13,507 nt of DNA, taken from JAYYZW01 sp036339995. Its GTDB lineage: Bacteria; Pseudomonadota; Gammaproteobacteria; Ga0077536. The notes beneath the pieces are model-generated. The model ran no database searches and had not been told where the DNA came from. It saw nothing but the letters and a program-made list of their open reading frames with translations. The DNA lies in NCBI GenBank assembly GCA_036339995.1, contig JAYYZW010000072.1, forward strand, positions 1 through 13,507, in the 5' to 3' direction. Positions 1 to 6,169 of this stretch are shown in pieces; the first letter of the stretch is position 1, and the number at the start of each line of letters is the position of its first letter. The translations under genes were made by a program, and so were the position numbers.

Positions 1-183
1 ACCAACCTGGGCTTCGCAGAATGGGCCCGTGTGTTCGGCGACGCCAAGCTGACCACAGCACTACTGGATCGACTGACTCATCACTGTCACATTCTGGAAA
101 CCGGCAACGACAGCTACCGTTTCAAAAACTCAACTACCCAGGCCAACAAGGAGAAGATAACCGGGGGAAAAACCAAAACCTGA
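1..183 (+). CDS. istB: IS21-family helper ATPase IstB, C-terminal part (partial, cut by window start)
   Basis: Frame 1 is open from the first base to a TGA at 181-183 and gives 60 residues that include TNLGFAEWARVFGDAKLTTA, then LLDRLTHHCHILETGNDSYRF. This is the highly conserved C-terminal end of IstB, the AAA+ ATP-binding helper that works with the IstA transposase in IS21-family transposition. The Walker motifs and IstA would lie upstream, outside the window, so integrity of the element cannot be judged. The last ~15 residues, rich in Lys and Thr, are a variable tail. The IS right end follows at 206-255, which supports the call. A 120-residue reading frame at 21-383 overlaps in another phase and is only a shadow. 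Confidence 0.9.
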   Translation, partial: TNLGFAEWARVFGDAKLTTALLDRLTHHCHILETGNDSYRFKNSTTQANKEKITGGKTKT

Positions 184-205
184 GCCATAATCTGGCTCCA
201 AGGGT

Positions 206-255
206 GGGTCAATTCTCAATGCAAAACCCGGGTCAGATTTCGGTGCATATCAACA
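206..255 (+). repeat. Tandem terminal repeats of the IS21-like element
   Basis: Two similar blocks lie 24 bp apart: GGGTCAATTCTCAATGCAAA at 206-225 and GGGTCAGATTTCGGTGCATA at 230-249, continuing TCAACA to 255. They share the GGGTCA head and a TGCA core. Multiple repeats of the terminal sequence near each end are a known feature of IS21 elements and are thought to be transposase binding sites. Confidence 0.65.
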
Positions 256-429
256 TGGCGGCGCAAGCGAGCGTTTGGCTATCGCAGCGGGTTTCATTTT
301 TATCCGTCCGGCGCCCAATGGGACCAGCCTGTCAGGCGAACGCTGCGCGTCAGACCTTATTAACGAACGGGTCAAGCGCCTAGCGACGTTCGTCGTCGGC
401 AGCATGCATCAGGCTTTCCGCGCGCGCCC

Positions 430-458
430 TTGAACATCGGGCATGCATTCATTACGAT
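430..458 (+). promoter_or_regulatory. Candidate sigma-70 promoter of the Rieske oxygenase gene
   Basis: TTGAAC at 430-435 and TACGAT at 453-458 each match four of six consensus bases and are 17 bp apart. The pair lies about 80 bp upstream of the start codon in the only AT-rich part of this intergenic region. It is weak on its own; a motif pair of this quality can occur by chance. Confidence 0.3.
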
Positions 459-460
459 TT

Positions 461-480
461 AATCATCTGACTAATTGATT
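461..480. promoter_or_regulatory. Inverted repeat AATCA-N10-TGATT, possible operator
   Basis: Five-base arms, AATCA at 461-465 and TGATT at 476-480, are separated by 10 bp. The repeat sits immediately after the candidate -10 box, where a repressor site would overlap the transcription start. The direct repeat GATTTAAT (about 456-463 and 477-484) overlaps it. No regulator gene for it is visible in the window, so the regulatory role is inference. Confidence 0.3.
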
Positions 481-519
481 TAATTGGTCTTTCCGCAGGC
501 AACTGCCAGCCTTCTCCGC

Positions 520-525
520 AGGAGG
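520..525 (+). promoter_or_regulatory. Ribosome binding site AGGAGG of the Rieske gene
   Basis: A full AGGAGG lies 11 bp before the ATG at 537. It fixes the start codon of the oxygenase gene and suggests efficient translation. Confidence 0.75.
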
Positions 526-536
526 ATTCAAATCTA

Positions 537-1793
537 ATGTCGACGGTTGCAGAACTTGATCCAAAGACACGGGAAGCCATCGAAAAGACCCGTGGGCACC
601 TCTCCGAAGCACGACACCTGCCGGGCTTTTACTACACATCCGAGGAAATCTTCCAGCGCGAAATTGACACCATATTCATGCGCGAGTGGCTGTGTGTCGG
701 CCGCACCGAAGAATTCGAGAACCCCGGTGATTACCACGCTATGCGGATCGCTGGCGAACCGCTCGTAATCTGCCGCGATAACGACAATCAGCTACATGCC
801 TTTCGCAACCTCTGCCAGCACCGCGGGGTGGAGGTCGCCGTCGGCCAGGGCAGCGCCAAGCGGTTCATCTGCCGTTATCATGGGTGGACATATGGCATTG
901 ACGGCCGCTTGATGGGCGCGCCTCACAGCAGCGAAGTCAGGGGCTTCGACCTCCAGGCATGCCGCCTCCCGGTGGTGAACCTGGATACCTGGGGCGGATA
1001 CATCTTCGTTAACTTCGATCCCGATTGCCGCGCGTTGGGCGAATGCCTGGACGAAGACGGGGTCCGTGAGTTTGCTGCATTTCTGCAGCCTGAAAACACT
1101 AAAACTTCGGACAAGTACGAATTCGAGGTGCCGTGCAACTGGAAGTTTGTACCGGAAAACCTCATGGACATGTACCACGTCGGCGTCATCCACAAGGCGT
1201 CCTTCGGCGCCCATTTCCCGGTCAACGACTTCCGCTACAAGTTGACCGGCCATGGTTACAACGCCGTTTACGAGAGTTTGACTATGGCACCGAACGGCGT
1301 GACGTTGTTCGGACCGATGCCGTGGCTAGCAGGTAAGGTGAGCGACAAGTTCGCCTGCACGACATGGGTGCGTCCGACGATGAATATTTTCGGTCGCCAT
1401 GACCTCATCCAACCCTGGGTCGCCACGCCGATCGACGTCAATCGCACCCGCGTCACCATCTACACACAACTCCCCGAAACATTCTTCGACGAACCTGGCT
1501 TCGCCGAAAAAAACAAGATTTACGCCGATTTCATCCGCCTCGTCGCAACCGAAGACGAGGCCATGCTCGAGTCACTGCAGACCGGGGTAAATTCGCGCGG
1601 CTTTGCGCCCGGACCCACCGTCAATTTGGAGCGCGCCATCCATCATCTGCTCAATTACTATCTCGACATCCTGCTTGCCGAAGACGAGGACGCCCGAGAG
1701 AAGCGCATTAACGACGGCGCCACGGCACTGGCCGAGAGCGCCGCGAAAAATCCCGAACCATGTGACGGCGGCTACTCGAAAGCTTTCGGGTGA
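537..1793 (+). CDS. Rieske non-heme iron oxygenase, alpha (catalytic) subunit
   Basis: This 418-residue protein has both signatures of aromatic-ring-hydroxylating-type oxygenases. The N-terminal Rieske [2Fe-2S] domain has C93-x-H95 (CQHRG) and C112-x2-H115 (CRYHGWTYG). The catalytic domain has the N-x2-M-D-x-Y-H-x4-H pattern, with D211 as the electron-transfer bridge and H214 and H219 as iron ligands; D340 in the following E-D-E-A-M-L-E segment is a candidate third ligand. Such enzymes hydroxylate, dihydroxylate or demethylate substrates using NAD(P)H through a reductase. No beta subunit, ferredoxin or reductase gene is next to it, so partners must be elsewhere, and the enzyme may be an alpha-only type. 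ATG at 537 is supported by AGGAGG. The substrate cannot be predicted; nearby acyl-CoA genes suggest organic-acid or terpenoid breakdown, but only loosely. Confidence 0.92.
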   Translation: MSTVAELDPKTREAIEKTRGHLSEARHLPGFYYTSEEIFQREIDTIFMREWLCVGRTEEFENPGDYHAMRIAGEPLVICRDNDNQLHAFRNLCQHRGVEVAVGQGSAKRFICRYHGWTYGIDGRLMGAPHSSEVRGFDLQACRLPVVNLDTWGGYIFVNFDPDCRALGECLDEDGVREFAAFLQPENTKTSDKYEFEVPCNWKFVPENLMDMYHVGVIHKASFGAHFPVNDFRYKLTGHGYNAVYESLTMAPNGVTLFGPMPWLAGKVSDKFACTTWVRPTMNIFGRHDLIQPWVATPIDVNRTRVTIYTQLPETFFDEPGFAEKNKIYADFIRLVATEDEAMLESLQTGVNSRGFAPGPTVNLERAIHHLLNYYLDILLAEDEDAREKRINDGATALAESAAKNPEPCDGGYSKAFG

Positions 1794-1798
1794 ACTAG

Positions 1799-2032
1799 GC
1801 CCGCTTCTGGGAACGTTTCGCCAAAGAACCCTTGAACGCGCGCCAAATAAAAGTGATGAACAGGCTACTGGACGGTTTCGAAGGCAAGCTCACGAGTTCG
1901 AAGTGGGTCAAGATCGCCAAATGCTTGCAAGACACGGCCCATCGCGACATCGTTGATCTCATCGACCGGGGCGCATTGAGAAAAGATCCCGGCGGTGGAC
2001 GCGCTACCAGTTATTCCCTGGTCGCCGGGTGA
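1799..2032 (+). pseudogene. C-terminal remnant of a Fic-family protein
   Basis: The frame is open from just after an in-frame TAG (1796-1798) to TGA at 2030-2032. It reads ARFWERFAKEPLNARQIKVM and continues with LTSSKW and a GGRATSYSL end. This matches the C-terminal winged-helix-like tail of a common Fic/AMPylase family, in which the preceding sequence carries the HPFx(D/E)GNGR catalytic motif. That catalytic part is absent: the piece begins 5 bp after the Rieske stop codon. A TTG at 1832 or an internal ATG could start a 66-residue or shorter peptide, but no good ribosome binding site is seen. It is read as a 5'-truncated fragment left by recombination, not a functional toxin or AMP transferase. 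Confidence 0.7.
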
Positions 2033-2068
2033 TTTGCGCGCAACCGCTGATAGGAAACGACTAGAACC

Positions 2069-2893
2069 TCATTGCTTTCGCCAATGGCCGGGGTCGACTT
2101 TGTAAAACTTTTTGAGCTCCGTGTAGAGCAGTGGGTGTTCATCTTCGAGTTCCACCGGCGTCTCGAAAAACGCCTCCGTCGCAACCGCGAAAAACTCGGA
2201 CGGCGATGCCGCCCCGTATTCGTCGAGCACCTGGGGTACTCCACGCTCGGCGTCTTCCTGCAGGAGGCTGTATTCCTTGCGCATAACATCCGTCCAGCTC
2301 GCATAATGTGAATCGGAGTCGAGCACGGGCAGGCCGTCCATCACGTCGTTTTCTTCGTCGAGCTTGTGGGCGAATTCGTGCAGTACGACGTTGCAGCTGT
2401 CGCGATACTCGGTTGCATCGCGCATGACCTCGCTCCATGACAGGATAACCGGGCCGCGATGCCAGGATTCACCGAGTCTGGGCTGGAGATCACGAGTCTC
2501 CAAGGGCCCGTCCGTGGACGAGGTCGGCACGACGAATGTATCCGGGTAGACCAGGACCGTGGTGAAGCCGGGGAAATAATCGGTTGCTCGGTTCAGCAGC
2601 AGAAGACAGGCGTGGCCCGCGATGGTGACGCGAATCTCATCGGTGACGGTGAGTCCCTGGCAGCCCTGGACCACTTTCGCATCCAGGAACACGTTGATAT
2701 GGCCACGCAGCTCGCGGCGCAGATCGTCCGGCAAGATGCGATAAAGGCGTACGTTGCGTTCGAGTATGCGGTGCCATCCGTGCGGGATTGCCGCGGCAAA
2801 AAGCCTCTTGCGCCGCGCGGTCCGCCGCTCCCGCAGCAGCACCCGTGCGCAGAGGACGCCTATGACCAAGGCCAATAACACGAAAATTGGCAC
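2069..2893 (-). CDS. mtfA: MtfA-like M90-family zinc peptidase with N-terminal membrane anchor
   Basis: With the GTG start at 2893 the protein is 274 residues, near the ~265 of E. coli MtfA, the peptidase known for binding the glucose repressor Mlc. The zinc site is H172-E-F-A-H176. E233 in SPSEFFAVATEAFFE sits about 61 residues further on, as the third ligand does in MtfA. Residues 2-20 are strongly hydrophobic and followed by RERRTARRKR, giving a membrane anchor with a cytoplasmic peptidase domain. GGAGG (plus strand 2904-2908) lies 10 bp before the GTG. A longer frame to a TTG at 2974 would add 27 residues, partly encoded by a REP palindrome (TVGTRLRAN), with no clear ribosome site, so the shorter form is preferred. 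The gene is isolated from the catabolic genes. Confidence 0.85.
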   Translation of the reverse strand: MPIFVLLALVIGVLCARVLLRERRTARRKRLFAAAIPHGWHRILERNVRLYRILPDDLRRELRGHINVFLDAKVVQGCQGLTVTDEIRVTIAGHACLLLLNRATDYFPGFTTVLVYPDTFVVPTSSTDGPLETRDLQPRLGESWHRGPVILSWSEVMRDATEYRDSCNVVLHEFAHKLDEENDVMDGLPVLDSDSHYASWTDVMRKEYSLLQEDAERGVPQVLDEYGAASPSEFFAVATEAFFETPVELEDEHPLLYTELKKFYKVDPGHWRKQ

Positions 2894-2925
2894 GGATGGG
2901 CGGCCTCCGATTTCGTAATCGCTGT

Positions 2926-2998
2926 TCGCCCGCAAGCGGGTTCCTACGGTGTCAATACTTTTTAACCGCGGCAACCGTAGGAGCCGCGCTTGCGGGCA
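2926..2998. repeat. REP doublet (REPIN-like), imperfect
   Basis: A minus-oriented copy at 2926-2947 (GTAGGAACCCGCTTGCGGGC then GA on the minus strand) faces a plus-oriented copy at 2977-2998 (GTAGGAGCCGCGCTTGCGGG then CA) across 29 bp. The plus copy has one extra base within the palindrome. The two can fold into one long hairpin. The doublet lies between the mtfA start and the fabG remnant. Confidence 0.8.
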
Positions 2999-3004
2999 AT
3001 TTAT

Positions 3005-3130
3005 CTAATTCAAATACACGCCGCCATTAACGTGCAACGTTTGCCCGGTATTCGATGCGACCTGTGATATTAGCGTATTCATCCAGACGGAAAGCATCGC
3101 CGGAGGTATCGACGGCGGCGAACTTGGGAG
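3005..3130 (-). pseudogene. C-terminal remnant of a FabG-like short-chain dehydrogenase
   Basis: On the minus strand the frame ending at the TAG (plus strand 3005-3007) reads ISQVASNTGQTLHVNGGVYL followed by N. TGQTLHVNGG is the typical C-terminal motif of 3-oxoacyl-ACP/acetoacetyl-CoA reductase-type SDRs. Just upstream a different phase reads FRLDEYAN, like the (P)EE(Y/F)AN segment that normally precedes this motif, which suggests a frameshift. The frame is closed by a stop at 3131-3133, so no Rossmann domain or catalytic Tyr/Lys is left. It ends next to the REP doublet and is a degraded fragment, not a gene. It is too short for standard gene calling. Confidence 0.6.
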
Positions 3131-3160
3131 CTAAGCTGTGAGTTGCTAACAATAACGCCC

Positions 3161-3169
3161 AAGGAGGAA
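3161..3169 (+). promoter_or_regulatory. Ribosome binding site AAGGAGGAA of the SRPBCC gene
   Basis: An almost perfect anti-16S match ends 6 bp before the ATG at 3176. It decides between this start and an in-frame upstream TTG-type start at 3143, which would add 11 residues with no ribosome site. Confidence 0.8.
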
Positions 3170-3175
3170 CCCATC

Positions 3176-3595
3176 ATGGCCTACGACGCCCTGGTTGAAC
3201 GAAAACTCGATTTACCCCGTTCCAAAGTCTTCGCGGCCTTCTATGATTTTGGCGGTGTCGACAAACTCCTGCCCGAGATGATCGCCTCGTGCGACTGTAT
3301 CGGCGCGGGCGTGGGCGCCCTGCGGACGATCAAGATGGCCGACGGCAGCGGTACAGTCGTCGAACGAATGGAAATCGCCCATGAAGAATCCGTATTCGCC
3401 TACACCATTACGGCCAACGACGCACTGCCGATGGAGAATTACTGCGCGACCGTGATGCTGTCCGATACCGGCGACGGCGGCACCAACGTCAGTTACGGCA
3501 GCAACTGGGATCCGAAGGGCATCGAAGAGGATGAAATGCGGACCATGCTGGAGGATCTCTACGGCGCCATTCTCGACGCGATCGCCAAGGGGTGA
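3176..3595 (+). CDS. SRPBCC-superfamily protein (polyketide cyclase/START-like fold)
   Basis: The product is 139 residues, the usual size of single-domain SRPBCC proteins. It starts MAYDALVERKLDLPRSKVFA, the typical first strand and helix of the fold. Alternating strands follow (IGAGVGALRTIKMADG, GTVVERMEI, FAYTI), then a long C-terminal helix of the form MRTMLEDLYGAILDAIA. Members bind hydrophobic ligands in a deep cavity; some are cyclases or hydrolases and many only bind. There are no conserved catalytic residues, so no reaction can be assigned. The start is set by AAGGAGGAA. It is monocistronic and converges with the LLM gene across the REP doublet. An accessory or ligand-carrier role for the neighbouring degradation enzymes is possible but unproven. 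Confidence 0.8.
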   Translation: MAYDALVERKLDLPRSKVFAAFYDFGGVDKLLPEMIASCDCIGAGVGALRTIKMADGSGTVVERMEIAHEESVFAYTITANDALPMENYCATVMLSDTGDGGTNVSYGSNWDPKGIEEDEMRTMLEDLYGAILDAIAKG

Positions 3596-3610
3596 GCTGA
3601 TATCACGCTT

Positions 3611-3670
3611 GTAGGAGCCCGCTTGCGGGCGAACGCGGCGTATCATTTTCGCCCGCAAGCGGGCTCCTAC
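3611..3670. repeat. Perfect REP doublet (REPIN) between convergent genes
   Basis: GTAGGAGCCCGCTTGCGGGC followed by GA at 3611-3632 is matched by its exact reverse complement at 3649-3670, with a 16-bp spacer. Each arm is itself palindromic (GCCCGC-TT-GCGGGC), so small or large hairpins can form. It lies 15 bp after the SRPBCC stop and 42 bp beyond the end of the convergent LLM gene, so it could end or stabilise both transcripts. The GTAG head plus short palindrome is the hallmark of REPs mobilised by RAYT (TnpA-REP) proteins; no RAYT gene is in the window. Confidence 0.9.
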
Positions 3671-3712
3671 GGTGATCTCGTACGGCGCCGTTTCTCGTTA
3701 TGGAATACGCAC

Positions 3713-4735
3713 TCAATCGTCCCGAAATTTGGGCATCACTTCACGCGCGAACAGTTCTAGCGAACGCGTGCCCTTGGCCGGGTCGAGGCCCGGGAACTGC
3801 GTACCCAGGATGAAATCCGTGCATTGATATTCGTCCCGGAATGACTCCAGTTTCGCCTTTACCTGGTCCGGCGTGCCGATCATGAAGTGATCGGCAAGGA
3901 CCGAGTGCCGCATGTCGGCGGGCTTGGTAACGGCCAATGGCGCGTCATCACCTGCGGCATCTTTCGCGTTCGACAGGATGTCGTGATAGAACTCCAGCAT
4001 GTGGAAGAGGTGATCCTGGCAATCATTCCAAGCCTCGTCCTCGCTTTCTGCGCAATAGACCATACGCAGCTGCGCGATCTTGAAGTCGGCCGGATCGTGA
4101 CCCCGTGCCTTTAGCGTTTCGATGTACAGCGGCGCGGGATCGGGCCCGATGGTTCCCATCAGGTGATAGCCTAATTCGGCGGCTTTTTTGATCGCCTTCG
4201 GTCCGCGTGCTCCGATCCAGATCGGCGGGTAGGGCTGCTGTACGGGTTTCGGCGACAGGCGTGCGTCTTTGAGTTGTGTGTACCTGCCGTCATAGGTCAC
4301 GCGCTCCTCGGTGAACAGGCGCTTGATAATGTCGATGCCTTCGCGCATTCGCGGGCCCCGCTCGGAGCGATCCATGCAGAGGGCGTTGAACTCGTGGTAG
4401 GAATACCCCTGACCGATGCCGAAGTCGAAGCGGCCATCGGAGAAGATGTCGACGTTGGCGACTTCCTCGGCAACCAACATGGGATGCTGATAAGGCAGCA
4501 ACAGTATGAAGGTGCCTATGCGAATGTCCTTGGTGCGGGTTGCAACGGCCGCCGCCGTGGTCATGAGTGAAGGGTTGTAACCGTCGTCGGTGAAATGGTG
4601 CTCGGTTAGCCACACGTTGTCGTAGCCGAGCGCTTCGCCGCGAATGATCTGTTCGAGAATCTGCTCGTAGAACTCGGGAAACGGCCGGCGCCATTTCACG
4701 GGATTGCGGAAATCCTCCATAAAGCCAAAACGCAT
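3713..4735 (-). CDS. LLM-class flavin-dependent oxidoreductase (luciferase-like monooxygenase)
   Basis: This 340-residue protein has the bacterial-luciferase-type TIM barrel over its whole length. MRFGFMEDF forms the first strand, with WLTEHHF at 42-48, a TFILLLPYQHP segment at 75-85, VDIFSDGRFDFGIGQGY at about 95-111 and PIWIGARG at 171-178, all characteristic of this family. Members use FMNH2 or F420H2 to oxygenate or reduce substrates; the cofactor cannot be told here, and no flavin reductase is adjacent. GGAG sits about 10 bp before the ATG. The gene follows the acyl-CoA dehydrogenase by 53 bp on the same strand, so the two are probably co-transcribed. Its 3' end faces the REP doublet. 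Substrate unknown. Confidence 0.88.
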   Translation of the reverse strand: MRFGFMEDFRNPVKWRRPFPEFYEQILEQIIRGEALGYDNVWLTEHHFTDDGYNPSLMTTAAAVATRTKDIRIGTFILLLPYQHPMLVAEEVANVDIFSDGRFDFGIGQGYSYHEFNALCMDRSERGPRMREGIDIIKRLFTEERVTYDGRYTQLKDARLSPKPVQQPYPPIWIGARGPKAIKKAAELGYHLMGTIGPDPAPLYIETLKARGHDPADFKIAQLRMVYCAESEDEAWNDCQDHLFHMLEFYHDILSNAKDAAGDDAPLAVTKPADMRHSVLADHFMIGTPDQVKAKLESFRDEYQCTDFILGTQFPGLDPAKGTRSLELFAREVMPKFRDD

Positions 4736-4788
4736 GTTCTTCTCCGTCGTTGAGGTGGAAGCGGGTGCTTAAGTTCGCTGAAGAGCGG

Positions 4789-5955
4789 TCAAAACGAACG
4801 CGGCAGGCCGAGTACTTTTTCTCCGATGAAATTGAAGATCATCTCGCGGCTTACGGGCGCGATGCGCGCGATCATGATCTCACGCATGTAGCGCTCGACG
4901 TGATACTCCTTAGCATAGCCCATGCCGCCGTGCGTCAGGACCGCCTGTTCGCAGGCCTTGAATCCCGCTTCACCGCCTAGATACTTGGCGGCGTTGGCCT
5001 CGGCGCCGCATTCCTCCCCGGCGTCGTACTTGGCCGACGCGTTGAATGCCATCAAGTTCGCGGCTTCAAGATCCATCCAGCATTTAGCCAACGGGTGTTG
5101 AATCGCCTGGTTCATGCCGATTTTGCGTCCGAAGACTTCGCGTTCGTTGGCGTAATCGACGGCGCGCTTGAGCGCCGCACGACCGAGCCCCACGGCCTCG
5201 ACGCCGACGAGAATGCGCTCGGGGTTCAATCCGTGCAGGAGGTAATAAAAACCTTTGCCTTCCTCGCCGATCAAATCCTCCTGCGGTACTGGCAGTCCAT
5301 CGTAGAACACCGAATTGGAATCGACTGCCTTGCGTCCCATCTTGGCGATTTCGTGAATCTCGACGTAATCGCGGTTCAGATCGGTGTAGAACAGCGAGAT
5401 GCCCTGGGTCTTTTTCTCCACGTCCTCCCGCGGGGTGGTGCGCACGAGGAGCAGCACTTTGTTCGCCCGCTGCGCCATTGAGGTCCAGTGCTTCTGGCCG
5501 TAGATCAGGTAACCGTCACCGCTGCGCTCCGCGCGCGTCTGAATGCTGGTCGTATCCAGACCGGCGTTCGGTTCCGTGACCCCGAAACAGGCGTTGTCCC
5601 TGCCCTGCAGTAGCGGTACGAGCATGCGCTGTTTCTGCTCCTCGGTACCGAATACGACGACCGGATTCAATCCGAAAAGGTTGAGGTGTATGGCCGACGC
5701 GCCGGTGAAGCCCGCACCGGATTCAGCCACTGCCTGCATCATGATGGCGGCGTCCGTGATGCCGAGCCCGCTGCCGCCGTATTCCTCGGGCATGGCGATG
5801 CCCAACCAGCCGCCTTCACGTATTTTGTCGACGAATTCCTGGGGATATCGCCCTTCATTGTCGCAATCAAGCCAGTAGTCGGCGTCAAATGCGTCACACA
5901 GCTTGAAGATGGCTTCCCTGATAGCGCGCTGGTCTTCGGAAAAACTGAATTTCAT
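4789..5955 (-). CDS. Acyl-CoA dehydrogenase (ACAD) with IVD-type placement of the catalytic Glu
   Basis: This 388-residue protein is colinear with FAD-dependent acyl-CoA dehydrogenases. It has the N-terminal helical domain, MPEEYGGSGLG at 55-65, the flavin/substrate motif CFGVTEPNAGLDT at 123-135, the GQKHWTS strand, the R-E-x-FGRKI segment at 272-279 and THGGMGY at 341-347. The C-terminal Y-E-G-T that carries the catalytic Glu in MCAD reads IAPVS (365-369). E246 in GLNPERILVG aligns with the Glu in LDLERLVL of isovaleryl-CoA dehydrogenase (E254 in the human enzyme), so it is the likely base. It should introduce an alpha-beta double bond into an acyl-CoA, passing electrons to ETF. First gene of a probable operon with the LLM gene and divergent from the MetE-like gene. 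Acyl chain specificity unknown. Confidence 0.9.
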   Translation of the reverse strand: MKFSFSEDQRAIREAIFKLCDAFDADYWLDCDNEGRYPQEFVDKIREGGWLGIAMPEEYGGSGLGITDAAIMMQAVAESGAGFTGASAIHLNLFGLNPVVVFGTEEQKQRMLVPLLQGRDNACFGVTEPNAGLDTTSIQTRAERSGDGYLIYGQKHWTSMAQRANKVLLLVRTTPREDVEKKTQGISLFYTDLNRDYVEIHEIAKMGRKAVDSNSVFYDGLPVPQEDLIGEEGKGFYYLLHGLNPERILVGVEAVGLGRAALKRAVDYANEREVFGRKIGMNQAIQHPLAKCWMDLEAANLMAFNASAKYDAGEECGAEANAAKYLGGEAGFKACEQAVLTHGGMGYAKEYHVERYMREIMIARIAPVSREMIFNFIGEKVLGLPRSF

Positions 5956-6169
5956 ATGCCCACCCCGAGATCGATGAGGAGCCGCCGTACGGGCGGCCTT
6001 ACCGGCGCTTTTACATCACCGGTACCGGCAGCAATAATAGCAGGACACTCCCTCTCTTCGTGAACCCGCTCCGGGGAGAGGAGATGCAAAACATTGCGAA
6101 AACCAAGTGGGTGGAGCGAAGGTCGTACGCTCGAGATTCAAACTAACTTCAAAGGCGGAGAAAAACAAC
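5956..6169. promoter_or_regulatory. Divergent intergenic region between the ACAD/LLM operon and the MetE-like gene
   Basis: The 214 bp between two divergent start codons must carry promoters for both directions. It includes a GCCGCC/GGCGGC inverted repeat (5981-5986 and 5992-5997) close to the ACAD start, within its presumed 5' leader. GGAG at 6157-6160 precedes the MetE-like ATG by 9 bp. No consensus -10/-35 pair stands out on either strand, so an activator-dependent or alternative-sigma promoter is possible. Confidence 0.4.

Larger units (their letters stand above)
1..255 (+). mobile_element. Right end of an IS21-family insertion sequence
   Basis: The istB 3' end is followed by the layout typical of IS21 elements, with repeated terminal sites just inside the end. 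The outer boundary is inferred at 255 (…GCATATCAACA), because IS21 elements usually end in CA and the reverse complement starts TGTTGATATGCACCGAAA. No target-site duplication can be checked, because the left end lies outside the window. Confidence 0.75.
256..536. other. Gene-free stretch between the IS end and the Rieske gene
   Basis: No convincing gene was found. Short open frames cross it, for example one ending with TGA at 431-433, but none resembles a known family. The last ~110 bp are AT-rich compared with the surroundings and hold the putative promoter, an inverted repeat and the ribosome binding site of the downstream oxygenase gene. Confidence 0.5.

Noticed and set aside
21..383. 120-residue open frame on the plus strand over the IS end
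   Set aside because: It overlaps the real istB end in a different phase, runs through the non-coding IS terminal repeats and resembles no family.
1832..2032. Functional small protein or antitoxin from the Fic tail frame
   Set aside because: It matches only the C-terminal end of Fic proteins, lacks a convincing ribosome site and is continuous with upstream Fic-like sequence that has no start codon.
2459..2878. 139-residue plus-strand frame opposite mtfA
   Set aside because: It lies entirely within mtfA, whose HEFAH zinc site is clear; the composition is typical of an antisense frame.
2926..3670. Possible CRISPR array from the repeated 22-bp palindromes
   Set aside because: The copies alternate in orientation, have irregular spacing and different surroundings, and no cas genes are present; they fit REP/REPIN elements.
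5981..5997. GCCGCC/GGCGGC hairpin as an intrinsic terminator
   Set aside because: It lies between two divergent starts and has no T-tract, so termination there makes no sense; it is noted only as an inverted repeat.
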